Of a stretch of 64,000 nt of DNA, positions 1-8,611 are shown in pieces. The position numbers were made by a program, and so were the translations under genes. Below the pieces are notes generated by a model, which ran no database searches, was not told the origin of the DNA, and saw only the letters and a program-made list of their open reading frames with translations. Each line of letters starts with the position of its first letter. Positions within the stretch are counted from its first letter, which is position 1. The DNA lies in contig NZ_PCOU01000009.1 of NCBI RefSeq assembly GCF_002979455.1, positions 85,975 to 149,974 of the forward strand. The letters are read 5' to 3'. Source of the stretch: Chryseobacterium sp. MYb7 (GTDB lineage: Bacteria > Bacteroidota > Bacteroidia > Flavobacteriales > Weeksellaceae).

Positions 1-659
1 AATATGTACAGGGAAGAAAATTTGCTCCAGAGGGAGAGGAATGGAATGAAAAAGTAGCCTATTGGAAAACTTTGAAAACAGATAAAGGAGCCATTTTTGA
101 TGAAGAATTAAGCTTTGATGCTTCAGATATCTATCCAATGATTACGTATGGAACCAATCCGGGAATGGGGATTTCAATCCGCGAAGTTATTCCGACACCA
201 CAAAATGAATCAGAAGAAAAAGCATTGAAATATATGGGACTGGCAGCTGGACAGGCTGTTAATAGTATCAAGGTTAATTATGTTTTCATAGGAAGCTGTA
301 CCAACGCAAGAATAGAAGATTTCCGCTCTGCAGCCCAGTATATTAAAGGGAAAAGCAAGTCAGAAGCTGTAAAAGCACTGATTGTTCCGGGATCTCAGCA
401 AGTGGTGAAACAGATTTATGAAGAAGGTTTGGATAAAATATTCAATGATGCAGGGTTTCAGATTCGTCAGCCGGGATGTTCAGCGTGTCTGGCGATGAAT
501 GATGATAAAATTCCGGAAGGAGAATATTGTGTTTCCACTTCCAACAGAAACTTTGAAGGCAGACAGGGACAAGGTTCAAGAACAATTCTTGCCAGCCCGC
601 TTACCGCAGCAAAAGCAGCCATAGAAGGTAAAATCTCAGCTTTTGAAAGTGTAAACTAA
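1..659 (+). CDS. leuC: 3-isopropylmalate dehydratase large subunit, 3' part
   Basis: This is the C-terminal part of the LeuC subunit of isopropylmalate isomerase, which converts 2- to 3-isopropylmalate in leucine synthesis. The frame is open from base 3 to the stop at 657-659, so the gene begins upstream of the window. An internal TTG at 72 is not the start, because the residues before it (for example [10 protein letters not shown]) are conserved LeuC sequence. The Fe-S ligands are visible as the cysteine in [10 protein letters not shown] and the two cysteines in [11 protein letters not shown] typical NRNFEGRQG stretch follows. leuD starts 15 bp downstream, so the two genes are almost certainly co-transcribed. 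Confidence 0.97.
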   Translation, partial: YVQGRKFAPEGEEWNEKVAYWKTLKTDKGAIFDEELSFDASDIYPMITYGTNPGMGISIREVIPTPQNESEEKALKYMGLAAGQAVNSIKVNYVFIGSCTNARIEDFRSAAQYIKGKSKSEAVKALIVPGSQQVVKQIYEEGLDKIFNDAGFQIRQPGCSACLAMNDDKIPEGEYCVSTSNRNFEGRQGQGSRTILASPLTAAKAAIEGKISAFESVN

Positions 660-674
660 ACAGATTAAAAGTAC

Positions 675-1283
675 ATGCAAAAATTAGTTGTTTTAAAATC
701 CCGCGCAGTTCCATTGCCGGCAGAAAATATAGATACAGACCAGATTATTCCGGCAAGATTCCTGAAAAGTATAGACCGAAAAGGTTTTGGAGAAAATCTG
801 TTTAGAGACTGGAGATTCAATATGCATACAGGAGAACCCAATCCGGACTTTGTTTTAAACAATCCTAAATTCGGAGGTGAGATTCTGGTAGCAGGTAATA
901 ACTTTGGTTGTGGAAGCAGCCGTGAACATGCAGCCTGGTCTTTAACAGATTATGGATTTAAAGTAATTGTTTCAAGCTATTTTGCTGATATATTCAAAGG
1001 AAATGCTCTGAACAACGGACTTCTTCCTGTAAAGGTTTCCGAAGAATTTTTAAAAGAAATTTTAGAAGGAATCAACGAAAATCCTGACAATGAAATTGCC
1101 ATTGATGTAGAATTACAGTCCATCAGCTTTAAAGATACCACGGAAACCTTTGAAATTGATTCTTACAAAAAAATATGCCTGCTAAACGGCTATGACGATA
1201 TTGATTTTTTAATCAGCAGAAAGCAGACGATCACAGAATTTGAATTAAAAACACAAAAAGCAAATGAGCGACAGTTATTTTAA
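675..1283 (+). CDS. leuD: 3-isopropylmalate dehydratase small subunit
   Basis: This is the small subunit that caps the LeuC active site. At 202 residues it has the normal length. The N-terminal [14 protein letters not shown] stretch and the signature [16 protein letters not shown] (about residues 75-90) identify it. It lies 15 bp after leuC, and its last 20 bases overlap the start of leuB in another frame, which suggests translational coupling. Confidence 0.97.
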   Translation: MQKLVVLKSRAVPLPAENIDTDQIIPARFLKSIDRKGFGENLFRDWRFNMHTGEPNPDFVLNNPKFGGEILVAGNNFGCGSSREHAAWSLTDYGFKVIVSSYFADIFKGNALNNGLLPVKVSEEFLKEILEGINENPDNEIAIDVELQSISFKDTTETFEIDSYKKICLLNGYDDIDFLISRKQTITEFELKTQKANERQLF

Positions 1284-2388
1284 AATTGCGGTTCTTCCCG
1301 GAGATGGGATTGGCCCGGAAATCATCAGTGAAAGCATTAAAATATTAGATGTTATTGCTGAAGCTTTTCAATGCAAATTTCATTTTGATTATGGATTAAT
1401 AGGTGCAGAAGCTATTTTTAAAACAGGAAATCCTTTGCCTGAAGAAACTTTAAAGATTTGTAAAGAATCTGATGCTGTGCTTTTCGGGGCTATTGGTGAT
1501 CCGGTTTTTGATAACAATCCTGAAGCCAAAGTAAGACCTGAACAGGGATTATTGAAACTTCGTAAAGAGTTGGGATTGTTTGCCAATATCCGTCCTTTGA
1601 AAACGTATGCATCTCTGATCGATAAAAGTCCTTTGAAAAGAGAAATTATTGAAGGAGCAGATATTCAGATTTTCAGAGAACTGGTAAGCGGAATTTATTT
1701 TGGTGAAAAATTTACAGATCCTGAAGGAGCTTATGCTTATGATGTCTGTAAATACAGCCGTGAAGATATTATTCCGATTGTTCATATGGCGTTTCAGGAA
1801 GCTCAGAAAAGAAATAAAAAGCTTACCCTTATTGATAAAGCCAATGTTCTTGATACTTCAAGATTGTGGAGAAAAACGTGTCAGGAAATTGCATCGGAAT
1901 ATCCTGATGTACAGCTGGATTATATGTTTGTAGACAATGCTGCTATGCAGCTGATTCTTAATCCTAAGCATTTTGATGTTATTGTAACGGAAAATATGTT
2001 TGGTGATATTATTTCAGACGAAGCAAGTGTGATCGGAGGGTCTATCGGATTGCTGCCATCTGCTTCGGTAGGAGAAAAGAACGCTTTATTTGAGCCTATT
2101 CATGGATCATATCCACAGGCAAAAGGAAAAGGAATTGCCAATCCTGTAGCATCTATTTTAAGTGTGGCAATGATGCTGGATCATCTTAATTTAAAGGCAG
2201 CAGCAGACAAATTGAGACAATCTGTAGAACATGCTATTGAAAACAAGTATGTTACCATTGATCTTAATACCAAACAATATTACTCAACAAGTGAGGTAGG
2301 AAGCTTTATTGCAGATCATATCAGATATTCAGAAAAGTCCTATTACAATTTTGAAAATATCAAGATCGGAAAATCAACCATCGTATAA
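1264..2388 (+). CDS. leuB: 3-isopropylmalate dehydrogenase
   Basis: This NAD-dependent decarboxylating dehydrogenase makes 2-oxoisocaproate, the step after LeuCD. The protein has 374 residues, slightly above the usual length of about 355. Visible family marks are [10 protein letters not shown] at the N terminus, the [13 protein letters not shown] region, and the signature [17 protein letters not shown]. The ATG at 1264 lies inside the end of leuD, a 20-bp overlap. A strong terminator directly after the stop closes the operon. Confidence 0.97.
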   Translation: MSDSYFKIAVLPGDGIGPEIISESIKILDVIAEAFQCKFHFDYGLIGAEAIFKTGNPLPEETLKICKESDAVLFGAIGDPVFDNNPEAKVRPEQGLLKLRKELGLFANIRPLKTYASLIDKSPLKREIIEGADIQIFRELVSGIYFGEKFTDPEGAYAYDVCKYSREDIIPIVHMAFQEAQKRNKKLTLIDKANVLDTSRLWRKTCQEIASEYPDVQLDYMFVDNAAMQLILNPKHFDVIVTENMFGDIISDEASVIGGSIGLLPSASVGEKNALFEPIHGSYPQAKGKGIANPVASILSVAMMLDHLNLKAAADKLRQSVEHAIENKYVTIDLNTKQYYSTSEVGSFIADHIRYSEKSYYNFENIKIGKSTIV

Positions 2389-2414
2389 AAAAGTTCATTT
2401 AGATAGTTAGAAAG

Positions 2415-2457
2415 AAAAGTTCCGCCTCGTATGAGACGGAACTTTTCGTTTTTTTTA
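2415..2457 (+). terminator. Rho-independent terminator of the leu operon
   Basis: AAAAGTTCCG (2415-2424) pairs with CGGAACTTTT (2437-2446), with a short inner stem, and a run of T follows. It begins 27 bp after the leuB stop. Confidence 0.9.
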
Positions 2458-2484
2458 ATATCAATAAGCCTTTACAGCTCTTTG

Positions 2485-2667
2485 TTATTTTGTATTATCC
2501 GTTTTTCCTGATTTATTTTTGGAAGACTTTTGAATATCTTCTTTGTCAATATCAGGCGGATTGGTCTTTTTCGAAGCTGCAGGAATATCCTGGAAATCCT
2601 GATTTTGCTTTTGGGTTTCTGCGGTGTTGGCAGATTCTTTCTTGTGGGTGTTTCCTTTTTTATCCAT
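2485..2667 (-). CDS. Small hydrophilic protein, unknown function
   Basis: This 60-residue protein is very rich in Lys, Asn, Gln, Asp and Ser, with no hydrophobic segment, so it is probably disordered and cytosolic. I do not recognise a domain. The start is the ATG at 2667; a longer frame reading through from 2702 lies in a different phase and is less convincing. A sigma-54-like site (GG-N10-GA) sits about 35 bp upstream, which supports the gene being real and possibly induced by stress or late growth. That is inference. Confidence 0.6.
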   Translation of the reverse strand: MDKKGNTHKKESANTAETQKQNQDFQDIPAASKKTNPPDIDKEDIQKSSKNKSGKTDNTK

Positions 2668-2701
2668 AACTTTGAATTTTTAATACTATATGATATTATC
2701 A

Positions 2702-2718
2702 TTCAAAGTGTTTGCCAA
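2702..2718 (-). promoter_or_regulatory. Sigma-54-like promoter of the small protein
   Basis: On the minus strand this reads TTGGCAAACACTTTGAA, with GG and G separated by exactly 10 bases as in -24/-12 promoters. The -12 GC is GA here. It would place the transcript start near 2691, about 24 nt before the ATG at 2667. Similar sites occur across 21.6-25.5 kb. Confidence 0.45.
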
Positions 2719-2746
2719 AAATGGGAATACTTAAAATCTTATCCTT

Positions 2747-3352
2747 TTAAAGACCTAAGATACCAATTTTTCCGGTTTTATCCTCTATTTCATAATTTAA
2801 AGCCTTGGCCAAAACGAAAACATTATTCAGATTTTCCATCAGCTGTTTACGACCTTCTGTTCGTAATTGATTCTGATCAATTGATTTCTCTGCTGTTTCT
2901 TTAGCTTTCTGGGTAACATTTTTAATATCTTTTTCCGAAATTCTGTTAATAAAAGAATCATCCAAAGATTGAATCTCAACACTTGGTGTAATTCTTATTT
3001 CAGCATCAGGAAGCTCAGTAATGATCAATTTTTTATTGATGGAATCTACTTCGATCTTCATTTTGTTAAGGTCATAAGAAACCTGTGCATTGGTCTTGGT
3101 ATAGGTAATAATGCTGTTGCTGGAAATTTCTTTCCCAAAAACTTCATAACCCATTTTGGTTTTCTGCATACTGGAAGTATTCTGCTCCATCACCACCATC
3201 TTATTCATCTTGGAAATCTGATTGGTCAGGATGTAATAATCCGACTTTTCAGTTTTACTTCCAAGGTTAAGACAGGATTTCAGACCAAAAAACAGAAGCA
3301 CCATGGCTCCGGCACCTGCTGCAAAGGATAATATGGTTCTATAATTTCTCAA
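2747..3352 (-). CDS. DUF4230 domain protein, membrane-anchored
   Basis: This 201-residue protein has one N-terminal membrane segment (about residues 8-27, ending in KSC). Next comes an extracytoplasmic part typical of DUF4230, with a region about keeping an internal state (SKMNKMVVMEQ) and an IITELPDAEIRITPSVEIQS stretch. The molecular function of the family is not established. It is the last gene of a three-gene operon, starting only 3 bp after the thioredoxin-like gene, so the exported thioredoxin-like protein is its most likely functional partner. Confidence 0.8.
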   Translation of the reverse strand: MRNYRTILSFAAGAGAMVLLFFGLKSCLNLGSKTEKSDYYILTNQISKMNKMVVMEQNTSSMQKTKMGYEVFGKEISSNSIITYTKTNAQVSYDLNKMKIEVDSINKKLIITELPDAEIRITPSVEIQSLDDSFINRISEKDIKNVTQKAKETAEKSIDQNQLRTEGRKQLMENLNNVFVLAKALNYEIEDKTGKIGILGL

Positions 3353-3355
3353 AAT

Positions 3356-3919
3356 CTATTTAAAAATTTCTTTGATGACAGATGAATCATTCTTTTTAAG
3401 AATTTGAACTAAATCTCTTTCAATATATCCTGTAGTAGGCATTTCTATGATTCTACCAACCTCTTTTCCGTATCTTTTCAGGATAATGGTAGGAACTTTC
3501 TGGATATTATAAAGGCTTTCGTCTCCTGTAGGAGATTCTTTTTTACGGTTTACCGCTATAATATTTAATTTATTTTCAGGATAGTTGGCTGCTTCCAATA
3601 TTTTCATCAGTCTTGGAAAATCTCTGTGACTGTCTTCGCACCATGTTCCCATAAAAACAATGATGTCATAAGTACCAATTTTTCCTTTTCTTAATTCGCT
3701 GACTGCTTTTTCGTCAATAGCATACTCATCATGTTCTTTTACATACCAATCTGCATAAGGAGCTTTTAAAAACTGCTCTTTCAGTTGGTTTCCTAAAAGC
3801 ATCTTTCCATCTTTCTGTGTGTCAACTTCTCTGTTTACCACTACTTTTTGAGCGCTAAGCTGTTGAGTAGCTAAAAATAAGCTTGAAAAGGCAACAATAT
3901 TGGTAATAAATTTTTTCAT
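3356..3919 (-). CDS. Exported thioredoxin-like protein with a single active-site cysteine
   Basis: This 187-residue protein has a signal peptide (cleavage likely after the LSA at about residues 21-23) and a thioredoxin fold. The core motif reads MGTWCEDSHRDFP, with Cys94 in WCEDS. The usual second cysteine of CxxC is replaced by Ser, so it cannot work as a normal dithiol oxidoreductase. The KVPTIIL stretch carries the expected cis-proline. It is the middle gene of a three-gene operon with 3-bp gaps on both sides. A role in monothiol chemistry or binding in the periplasm is inference. Confidence 0.85.
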   Translation of the reverse strand: MKKFITNIVAFSSLFLATQQLSAQKVVVNREVDTQKDGKMLLGNQLKEQFLKAPYADWYVKEHDEYAIDEKAVSELRKGKIGTYDIIVFMGTWCEDSHRDFPRLMKILEAANYPENKLNIIAVNRKKESPTGDESLYNIQKVPTIILKRYGKEVGRIIEMPTTGYIERDLVQILKKNDSSVIKEIFK

Positions 3920-3922
3920 ATT

Positions 3923-4390
3923 TTATTTTTCGATAATTGATTTTAAATCAGCAGGAGAGTAGTATTTGTTTTTTAATACTTTATGATCAGCCTGTCTGTA
4001 AACATTGAATTTTTCTCCAGACTTTTCATAAAAAGATTCTACTTCCTTCTCTTTGTAGAATTCAACAGTTTCCTTTGCCTGTTCTTCATTATCACATGCT
4101 TTCGACATATTGGAGCGCTGAACTTCGTTGAATAGCTCTACAAATTTGCTGCCAAGTCCGAATTCCAGAACAGCACCACTCAAAACATACTGAAGATCAC
4201 ACAATGCGTCAGCAATTTCTACAATATTGTTATCTGCAATGGCTTGTTTCAGTTCGTTTAATTCTTCCTGTAAAAGTTCTACTCTCAGGTTACATCTTTC
4301 AGGAGAAGGAATTTGTGGTGTATCTAAAATAGGGGCTTTGAAAGTAGTATGGAATTCTGCTACTTGGTTCAAACTATCAATTTTATCCAT
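3923..4390 (-). CDS. MazG-like NTP pyrophosphohydrolase family protein
   Basis: This is a 155-residue all-alpha pyrophosphohydrolase-like protein. The metal-binding pattern is visible in LRVELLQEELNELKQA, followed by EIADALCDLQYVLSGAVLEFG (an EExxE...ExxD arrangement). The family hydrolyses nucleoside triphosphates, often to clean the pool. I chose the ATG at 4390 (MDKIDSLNQV). An in-frame extension to 4507 adds 39 non-conserved residues that overlap a terminator-side region. It leads the operon with the thioredoxin-like and DUF4230 genes. Confidence 0.85.
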   Translation of the reverse strand: MDKIDSLNQVAEFHTTFKAPILDTPQIPSPERCNLRVELLQEELNELKQAIADNNIVEIADALCDLQYVLSGAVLEFGLGSKFVELFNEVQRSNMSKACDNEEQAKETVEFYKEKEVESFYEKSGEKFNVYRQADHKVLKNKYYSPADLKSIIEK

Positions 4391-4513
4391 GAATTTTTTT
4401 ATTTCCCACAAAGATAGAAAAGGATTTGTAAAATGTGAAATGTACAGGACTAAATGTGTGAATAAAGAATTGATTGAAAATTTTTCAAAACAAAATTTAA
4501 TCTGCAAAAATCA

Positions 4514-4546
4514 ATAAAACCACAACTATAAAAATTGTGGTTTTAT
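4514..4546 (-). terminator. Terminator after the TNT-type lipoprotein operon
   Basis: ATAAAACCACAA and its complement pair around a loop of 9 bases, with T-rich flanks. It lies 35 bp past the stop of the 136-residue gene at 4581 on the minus strand. Confidence 0.7.
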
Positions 4547-4580
4547 TTTGAAATATTTTAATTCTATTCAATTACTGCAA

Positions 4581-4991
4581 CTACTCATATTTCCAGATAC
4601 CAGAAACGGTTAGCATCATCAATCCCGGCTGTTTTTCTCCATAGCTGAACACACAAAGATATTTTGAATGACAGGAAGAACAATCTGTTCCAAAATACAA
4701 AGTGGGCATATTATTAACGGTCAGTTCTCCAAAATGAAACATACTCTGAGAGGTTCCGTTGGCGATTCCGTGTTGTAACAATTCATCTTTGGATATCACT
4801 TTATCTTCATGATACAGTTGAAGGATAGGGAATCCAGATGAATAGGGTGCTATTTCAAGGGTATTTTTGTGATTGCAATGACTGCAGTTGAAAGTTGTTA
4901 TTGCTGATGGAAGAGCTTCATCATTAATAAAGGTGCTTTTTTCAACAGAAGCTTTTTCTGTAATTTTTATTTTTTCTGAGATTGAATACAT
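4581..4991 (-). CDS. Unknown protein with two CxxC motifs; possible immunity partner
   Basis: This 136-residue protein has no signal peptide or membrane segment, so it should be cytosolic. It carries two CxxC pairs, NCSHCNHKN (about residue 35) and DCSSCHSKY (about residue 103), which look like a zinc ribbon split by about 65 residues. I do not recognise a named family. It starts only 10 bp after the stop of the TNT-type toxin-like lipoprotein gene and shares its terminator. The position fits a cognate immunity protein that protects the producer's NAD+, but the sequence alone does not show this. Confidence 0.7.
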   Translation of the reverse strand: MYSISEKIKITEKASVEKSTFINDEALPSAITTFNCSHCNHKNTLEIAPYSSGFPILQLYHEDKVISKDELLQHGIANGTSQSMFHFGELTVNNMPTLYFGTDCSSCHSKYLCVFSYGEKQPGLMMLTVSGIWKYE

Positions 4992-5001
4992 CTGGGGTAA
5001 T

Positions 5002-5715
5002 TTATGGCTGAATAACTGTGCCTACTAAGTTAGGATATTTTCCGCTTGGACTTTTCTTAATGGTGATTTTTATATAACCTTCTTCTGCCAGCTTATTCCA
5101 TGTTTTCTGATATCCTGTGTTGATGTCGAGAGGGATTTTCCACATGGTTTGTTTTCCTTTTCCTGCCTGGCTAAACCAAGGAATAATATCTGCTGTCTGG
5201 GTTTTAAACTGCATGGAATTGTTCAATACATCAATTTCGTAATAGAAATCGTATTTGTCTTCAGTCTGGTTCAAAGCTCTTTGTGTGAAAGTATACACAT
5301 ATCCGTTGATGATCGGACTTGTAAAGCTTCCCCCTAAAGTAGGAACACCTGTTCCGTTATAACTGCCAACAGCTCCGCTATATCGGTCAAACTTCTGTCC
5401 AACTTGTAACGGAACATCGTCAACAATATTGTAGCCTCCATTAGCAGGCGGCCATCCGCCATTTAAATTATTAGCCTTAAAAAGGGATTCCAGTTCACTC
5501 CATTTACCTCTTTTATACAGATCATAAGCTTGATTTCTGATGGCCTGACTTACCGAGTTGTTGCTGTCATAAGTTGCTGCCAGCTCATCAGCCGTTTTGT
5601 AGAATACAGAGGTAACGTCAGGATTGATGTCTATTACATCATCATTGTCTGAACTACAGGCTACCGAGAGCGTAGTAATTGTTAAAAAAAAGAAGTACTT
5701 AAATAAATGTTTCAT
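5002..5715 (-). CDS. Lipoprotein with a TNT-type NAD+ glycohydrolase domain
   Basis: This is a 237-residue lipoprotein. The signal peptide ends in LSVAC with the lipidated Cys20, followed by SSDNDD, an acidic tail like the export signal that sends Bacteroidota lipoproteins to the cell surface. The C-terminal part matches the tuberculosis necrotizing toxin (TNT) fold. It has NGGWPPANGGY (about 86-95), VGQKFDRYSG (105-114), GSFTSPI (129-135), a QRAL motif with Arg146, and PWFSQAGKGKQ (179-189). Gln189 matches the TNT catalytic glutamine position. TNT enzymes hydrolyse NAD+ to nicotinamide and ADP-ribose. The next gene (4581-4991) may be its immunity protein. Activity is inferred from motifs only. 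Confidence 0.82.
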   Translation of the reverse strand: MKHLFKYFFFLTITTLSVACSSDNDDVIDINPDVTSVFYKTADELAATYDSNNSVSQAIRNQAYDLYKRGKWSELESLFKANNLNGGWPPANGGYNIVDDVPLQVGQKFDRYSGAVGSYNGTGVPTLGGSFTSPIINGYVYTFTQRALNQTEDKYDFYYEIDVLNNSMQFKTQTADIIPWFSQAGKGKQTMWKIPLDINTGYQKTWNKLAEEGYIKITIKKSPSGKYPNLVGTVIQP

Positions 5716-5806
5716 ATAAAAAATTTTAAATTATTTTAAAATTATTGAGGTATTAGAGGGGCTGCCTTTTTTGAAACATTACTTTCTTTACAAAGATCTT
5801 AGGTGA

Positions 5807-6043
5807 AATACTGATTTGAATATTATTTCTATTTTCCAGGCTGTAAAAGAAAATTTTTCAGGACTTGGATTAGGTTTAATAATATACTTTTCTGACCATA
5901 AATTGCCGGAAATACCAATTTATATCAAAACAGAGTCAAAAGAAGCAACTGCATCAGACGTTAAAAAACGGCTTGGAGCTCCCTTAAATACAATCTGGGT
6001 AAACGGCACAATGAAATATTACTATGTGATAAATGTAAATTAA
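5807..6043 (+). pseudogene. Small open frame without a good start, possible gene remnant
   Basis: The frame is open from a stop at 5804 to the stop before 6043, and encodes about 75 residues from a TTG at 5816. There is no ATG until near the end. The C-terminal part (KRLGAPLNTIWVNG, then KYYYVINVN) looks like real protein sequence, of the kind found in small beta-rich proteins. It is best read as the 3' remnant of a longer gene next to the TNT locus. A short gene with a TTG start is possible. The rest of this 5716-6193 gap is AT-rich with no other signal. Confidence 0.35.
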
Positions 6044-6142
6044 AAAACTTAAATATTAGTTATTTTGTTTCAAATAAAATGTTATTGTGAAATTTAATTA
6101 AATAATAAACGTATTTGAATTTATATTTTTTATTTTTTTTCG

Positions 6143-6173
6143 AATAAAAAAAGCTGCCCGAATGAGCAGCTTT
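6143..6173 (-). terminator. Terminator of the first metalloprotease gene
   Basis: AAAGCTGC (6150-6157) and GCAGCTTT (6166-6173) form a stem. On the minus strand it is followed by a T run. It lies 20 bp past the stop at 6194. Confidence 0.85.
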
Positions 6174-6193
6174 CTGATTGAATTATTTTCTTG

Positions 6194-8422
6194 TTACTTT
6201 TTAATGAATTGTTTTGCAAATCCTCCAACCTGGATTACGTAGGTGCCATTGGTTAGTTTATTGACATTCACTGTTCCGCTTTCCAGATTTCCTGCGCTGG
6301 CAAGTCTTCCGGCCATGTCATAGATTTTATATTCTTCATTGCTGGTGTTGGTAAGAGTAAGAATATCCTTTACGGGATTAGGATACATTTTGATTTCTGT
6401 AGATGATGAATTTACATCTGTTGGTTTATCATCAGAAGTTTTTACAGAAATATTGGCATTATTGATATCAAAGAAAATATGATTGCTTCCTTTAATCATT
6501 ATTCTACCAGAATTAGTTAAAGTATCAGGGATTGTAATGGTTTCCGATCCGTCATTAGGAGTTGCTGTTAATAATGTGGTCCATGTAATTCCATTATCTG
6601 TTGACCACAGAATATCTACGTTGGCTGTATTTACTCCGTTGGCTGTGGTGCCTGCTACATCCCATGTCACTATTTGTGAACTCCCTTTTACATAGGAAAC
6701 TGCTGTGTTTTGCGATGTTATGGCAAATGGCCCTGCTGCTGAATTAACAGTGATCTTAGTGTCATCCGAATTATTTCCACCACCTCCGGCTTTGTTGTCG
6801 CGAACAGTGAGTCTGAAATTTAAAGTTCTGGCAACAGCGGGAAGAGCTTCAACATCTATTTGCATTCCTGTTGTCTTAAGAGCACCTGCTAAAATAGAAG
6901 ACATTATTGGAAAATATCTTACAGGAGAACTTGAAGGAGTCCATGATCTGAATATGGGGCCTGCAATTTTTGTTTCTTTTGCTGCAGAATTAGCTCCTGT
7001 TTCAGAAGAAGTTCCTTTATCCATTTGTTCCCAGATATAGGTGAGCGGATCTCCGTCTGCATCAGTTGCGGATCCGGTAAGCATAAAAGGCGTGCTTTTA
7101 GGAATAATATAATCAAGCCCTGCATTTGCTGTAGGAACTGAATTTCCGGTAGGGGTGTTGAGGGAGCAAGTTTTTGTTTTGATATTATTGGTAATCTGTT
7201 CAATGCTCAAAGCGTGAAAAAACGGATCTGAATTTTTCTGAACATCATAATTGGTAATACCTGCGTATCCCATGATGGTAGATCCTGAACCTGGTTCTAC
7301 AGGTTTTAACCCAGATTGTGGTTCGTATGACCATGTGTGGTTTCCTCCAAACTGATGTCCCATTTCATGAGCTACAAAATCAATGTCAAAAGTATCTCCT
7401 GAAGGATTGCCGTTTGCAGGAGAGGTGTATCCGCTTCCTTTATAACTGCTGGGATAGGTTATACCCTGATCTTCATAAGTAGACATATCATTATCACAAA
7501 TACACCCGATACATCCTGCATTGCCACCACTGCCATCTCTGCCGAAAAGGTGTCCTATATCAAAATTATTATTTCCAATGGAAGAGTTTAGTGTATTCAT
7601 AAGCTCCAGGTTCCATTTTTTCATTTGTGAAGATGGAGAGTAGGGATCTGTGGATGCATTGGTGTAAATGATATCGTCATTATTGGCAATAAGAACCATT
7701 CTTGCTGAAAAATCATTTTCAAAAATACCATTTACGCGGGTCATTGTATTGTTCATAGCTGCTAAAGCCTGAGCTTTTGTTCCCCCAAAATAAGAGGTAT
7801 ATTCTCCTGTACAAGAAAGAGCAAGCCTGAATGTTCTTAATATGGCATCATCTGCATTTTTATTTGATACGGCCTTAAGATTTCCCTTTTGAGCTACATC
7901 TAAAACTTTACATTCAAGTTTATTCAGGTTGTCTTTATTGTCTGACTTTTTGTAAATGATATAAGTTGAAAGATCTTTGGTGTAAGGTTGAATAAAAACA
8001 GCAGATTTGTCACCATAAATTTCCATAGAAGAAAGTCCCAGGGAAGAAATGCTGAAATAAACCTTTGATGCAGGATCTTCCACGCCTACGCCTATATAGG
8101 ATTTGATATCCGGATATTTAGCAGCCAGCTCAGGTTCAAAATTAGAATTTTCTGCTACTTTGAAATTTTCCATTTTCCCAGCTGAATTGGGAAAAGAGAT
8201 AATTGTTTCAGATTTCTGTGTTGATCTTTTTGGGGCTTTTGCCAATACATTTTTTAATCCATTTATATTCAGATGATATAGCTGTGGATTTTCAAAACGT
8301 GACATGTTTTCTAAAATCGGAGAGAATGTTTTTGAGGAGCCTAAGGTCCATAAACGATCTGTCTGTGCGAATGTAATACCCGACAATGCGAGCATCCCCG
8401 TCATTAATAATTGTTTTTTCAC
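6194..8422 (-). CDS. Secreted reprolysin-like zinc metalloprotease, T9SS cargo
   Basis: This 742-residue protein starts with a signal peptide (MKKQLLMTG...TFAQ). A propeptide region follows, then an M12B-type catalytic domain with the zinc motif HEMGHQFGGNH at residues 352-362 and a Met-turn region around STIMGYAG. After it come Ig-like or PKD-like beta domains, and the last 65 or so residues are a type A T9SS sorting domain (KMYPNPVKDI... to FIKK). It should be exported across the outer membrane and either released or attached to the surface. The start codon is GTG at 8422; the paralogue at 8612-11542 has ATG at the same place. A -7 box lies one base upstream of this GTG. Confidence 0.93.
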   Translation of the reverse strand: MKKQLLMTGMLALSGITFAQTDRLWTLGSSKTFSPILENMSRFENPQLYHLNINGLKNVLAKAPKRSTQKSETIISFPNSAGKMENFKVAENSNFEPELAAKYPDIKSYIGVGVEDPASKVYFSISSLGLSSMEIYGDKSAVFIQPYTKDLSTYIIYKKSDNKDNLNKLECKVLDVAQKGNLKAVSNKNADDAILRTFRLALSCTGEYTSYFGGTKAQALAAMNNTMTRVNGIFENDFSARMVLIANNDDIIYTNASTDPYSPSSQMKKWNLELMNTLNSSIGNNNFDIGHLFGRDGSGGNAGCIGCICDNDMSTYEDQGITYPSSYKGSGYTSPANGNPSGDTFDIDFVAHEMGHQFGGNHTWSYEPQSGLKPVEPGSGSTIMGYAGITNYDVQKNSDPFFHALSIEQITNNIKTKTCSLNTPTGNSVPTANAGLDYIIPKSTPFMLTGSATDADGDPLTYIWEQMDKGTSSETGANSAAKETKIAGPIFRSWTPSSSPVRYFPIMSSILAGALKTTGMQIDVEALPAVARTLNFRLTVRDNKAGGGGNNSDDTKITVNSAAGPFAITSQNTAVSYVKGSSQIVTWDVAGTTANGVNTANVDILWSTDNGITWTTLLTATPNDGSETITIPDTLTNSGRIMIKGSNHIFFDINNANISVKTSDDKPTDVNSSSTEIKMYPNPVKDILTLTNTSNEEYKIYDMAGRLASAGNLESGTVNVNKLTNGTYVIQVGGFAKQFIKK

Positions 8423-8423
8423 G

Positions 8424-8431
8424 CAAATGTA
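8424..8431 (-). promoter_or_regulatory. Promoter -7 box abutting the protease start
   Basis: On the minus strand TACATTTG matches the Bacteroidota -7 consensus TAnnTTTG. It ends one base before the GTG at 8422, so the transcript would be leaderless or begin inside the signal peptide codons (the next in-frame ATG is codon 7). Confidence 0.5.
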
Positions 8432-8549
8432 TTTTCATCAAAAATAGTAAAAAAAATGCCTGAAAATATATTTTATCTGGATGTTTTTTGTCAGTATTCC
8501 CTTAAATAGAAAGAAGTATTAAAAATATTTTATAAAATTCAATAAAAAA

Positions 8550-8579
8550 GAAAACCTGTTCTACATAGAACAGGTTTTC
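8550..8579 (-). terminator. Terminator of the second metalloprotease gene
   Basis: GAAAACCTGTTCTA (8550-8563) pairs with TAGAACAGGTTTTC (8566-8579), a near-perfect hairpin 32 bp past the stop at 8612. On the minus strand it leads into a T-rich run. Confidence 0.85.
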
Positions 8580-8611
8580 ACATCGTTTAATTTAAAAAAG
8601 TCTATTAGTTA

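Noticed and set aside
4391..4507. Longer N terminus of the MazG-like protein
   Set aside because: The 39 extra residues are not like the family; the ATG at 4390 gives the conserved start.
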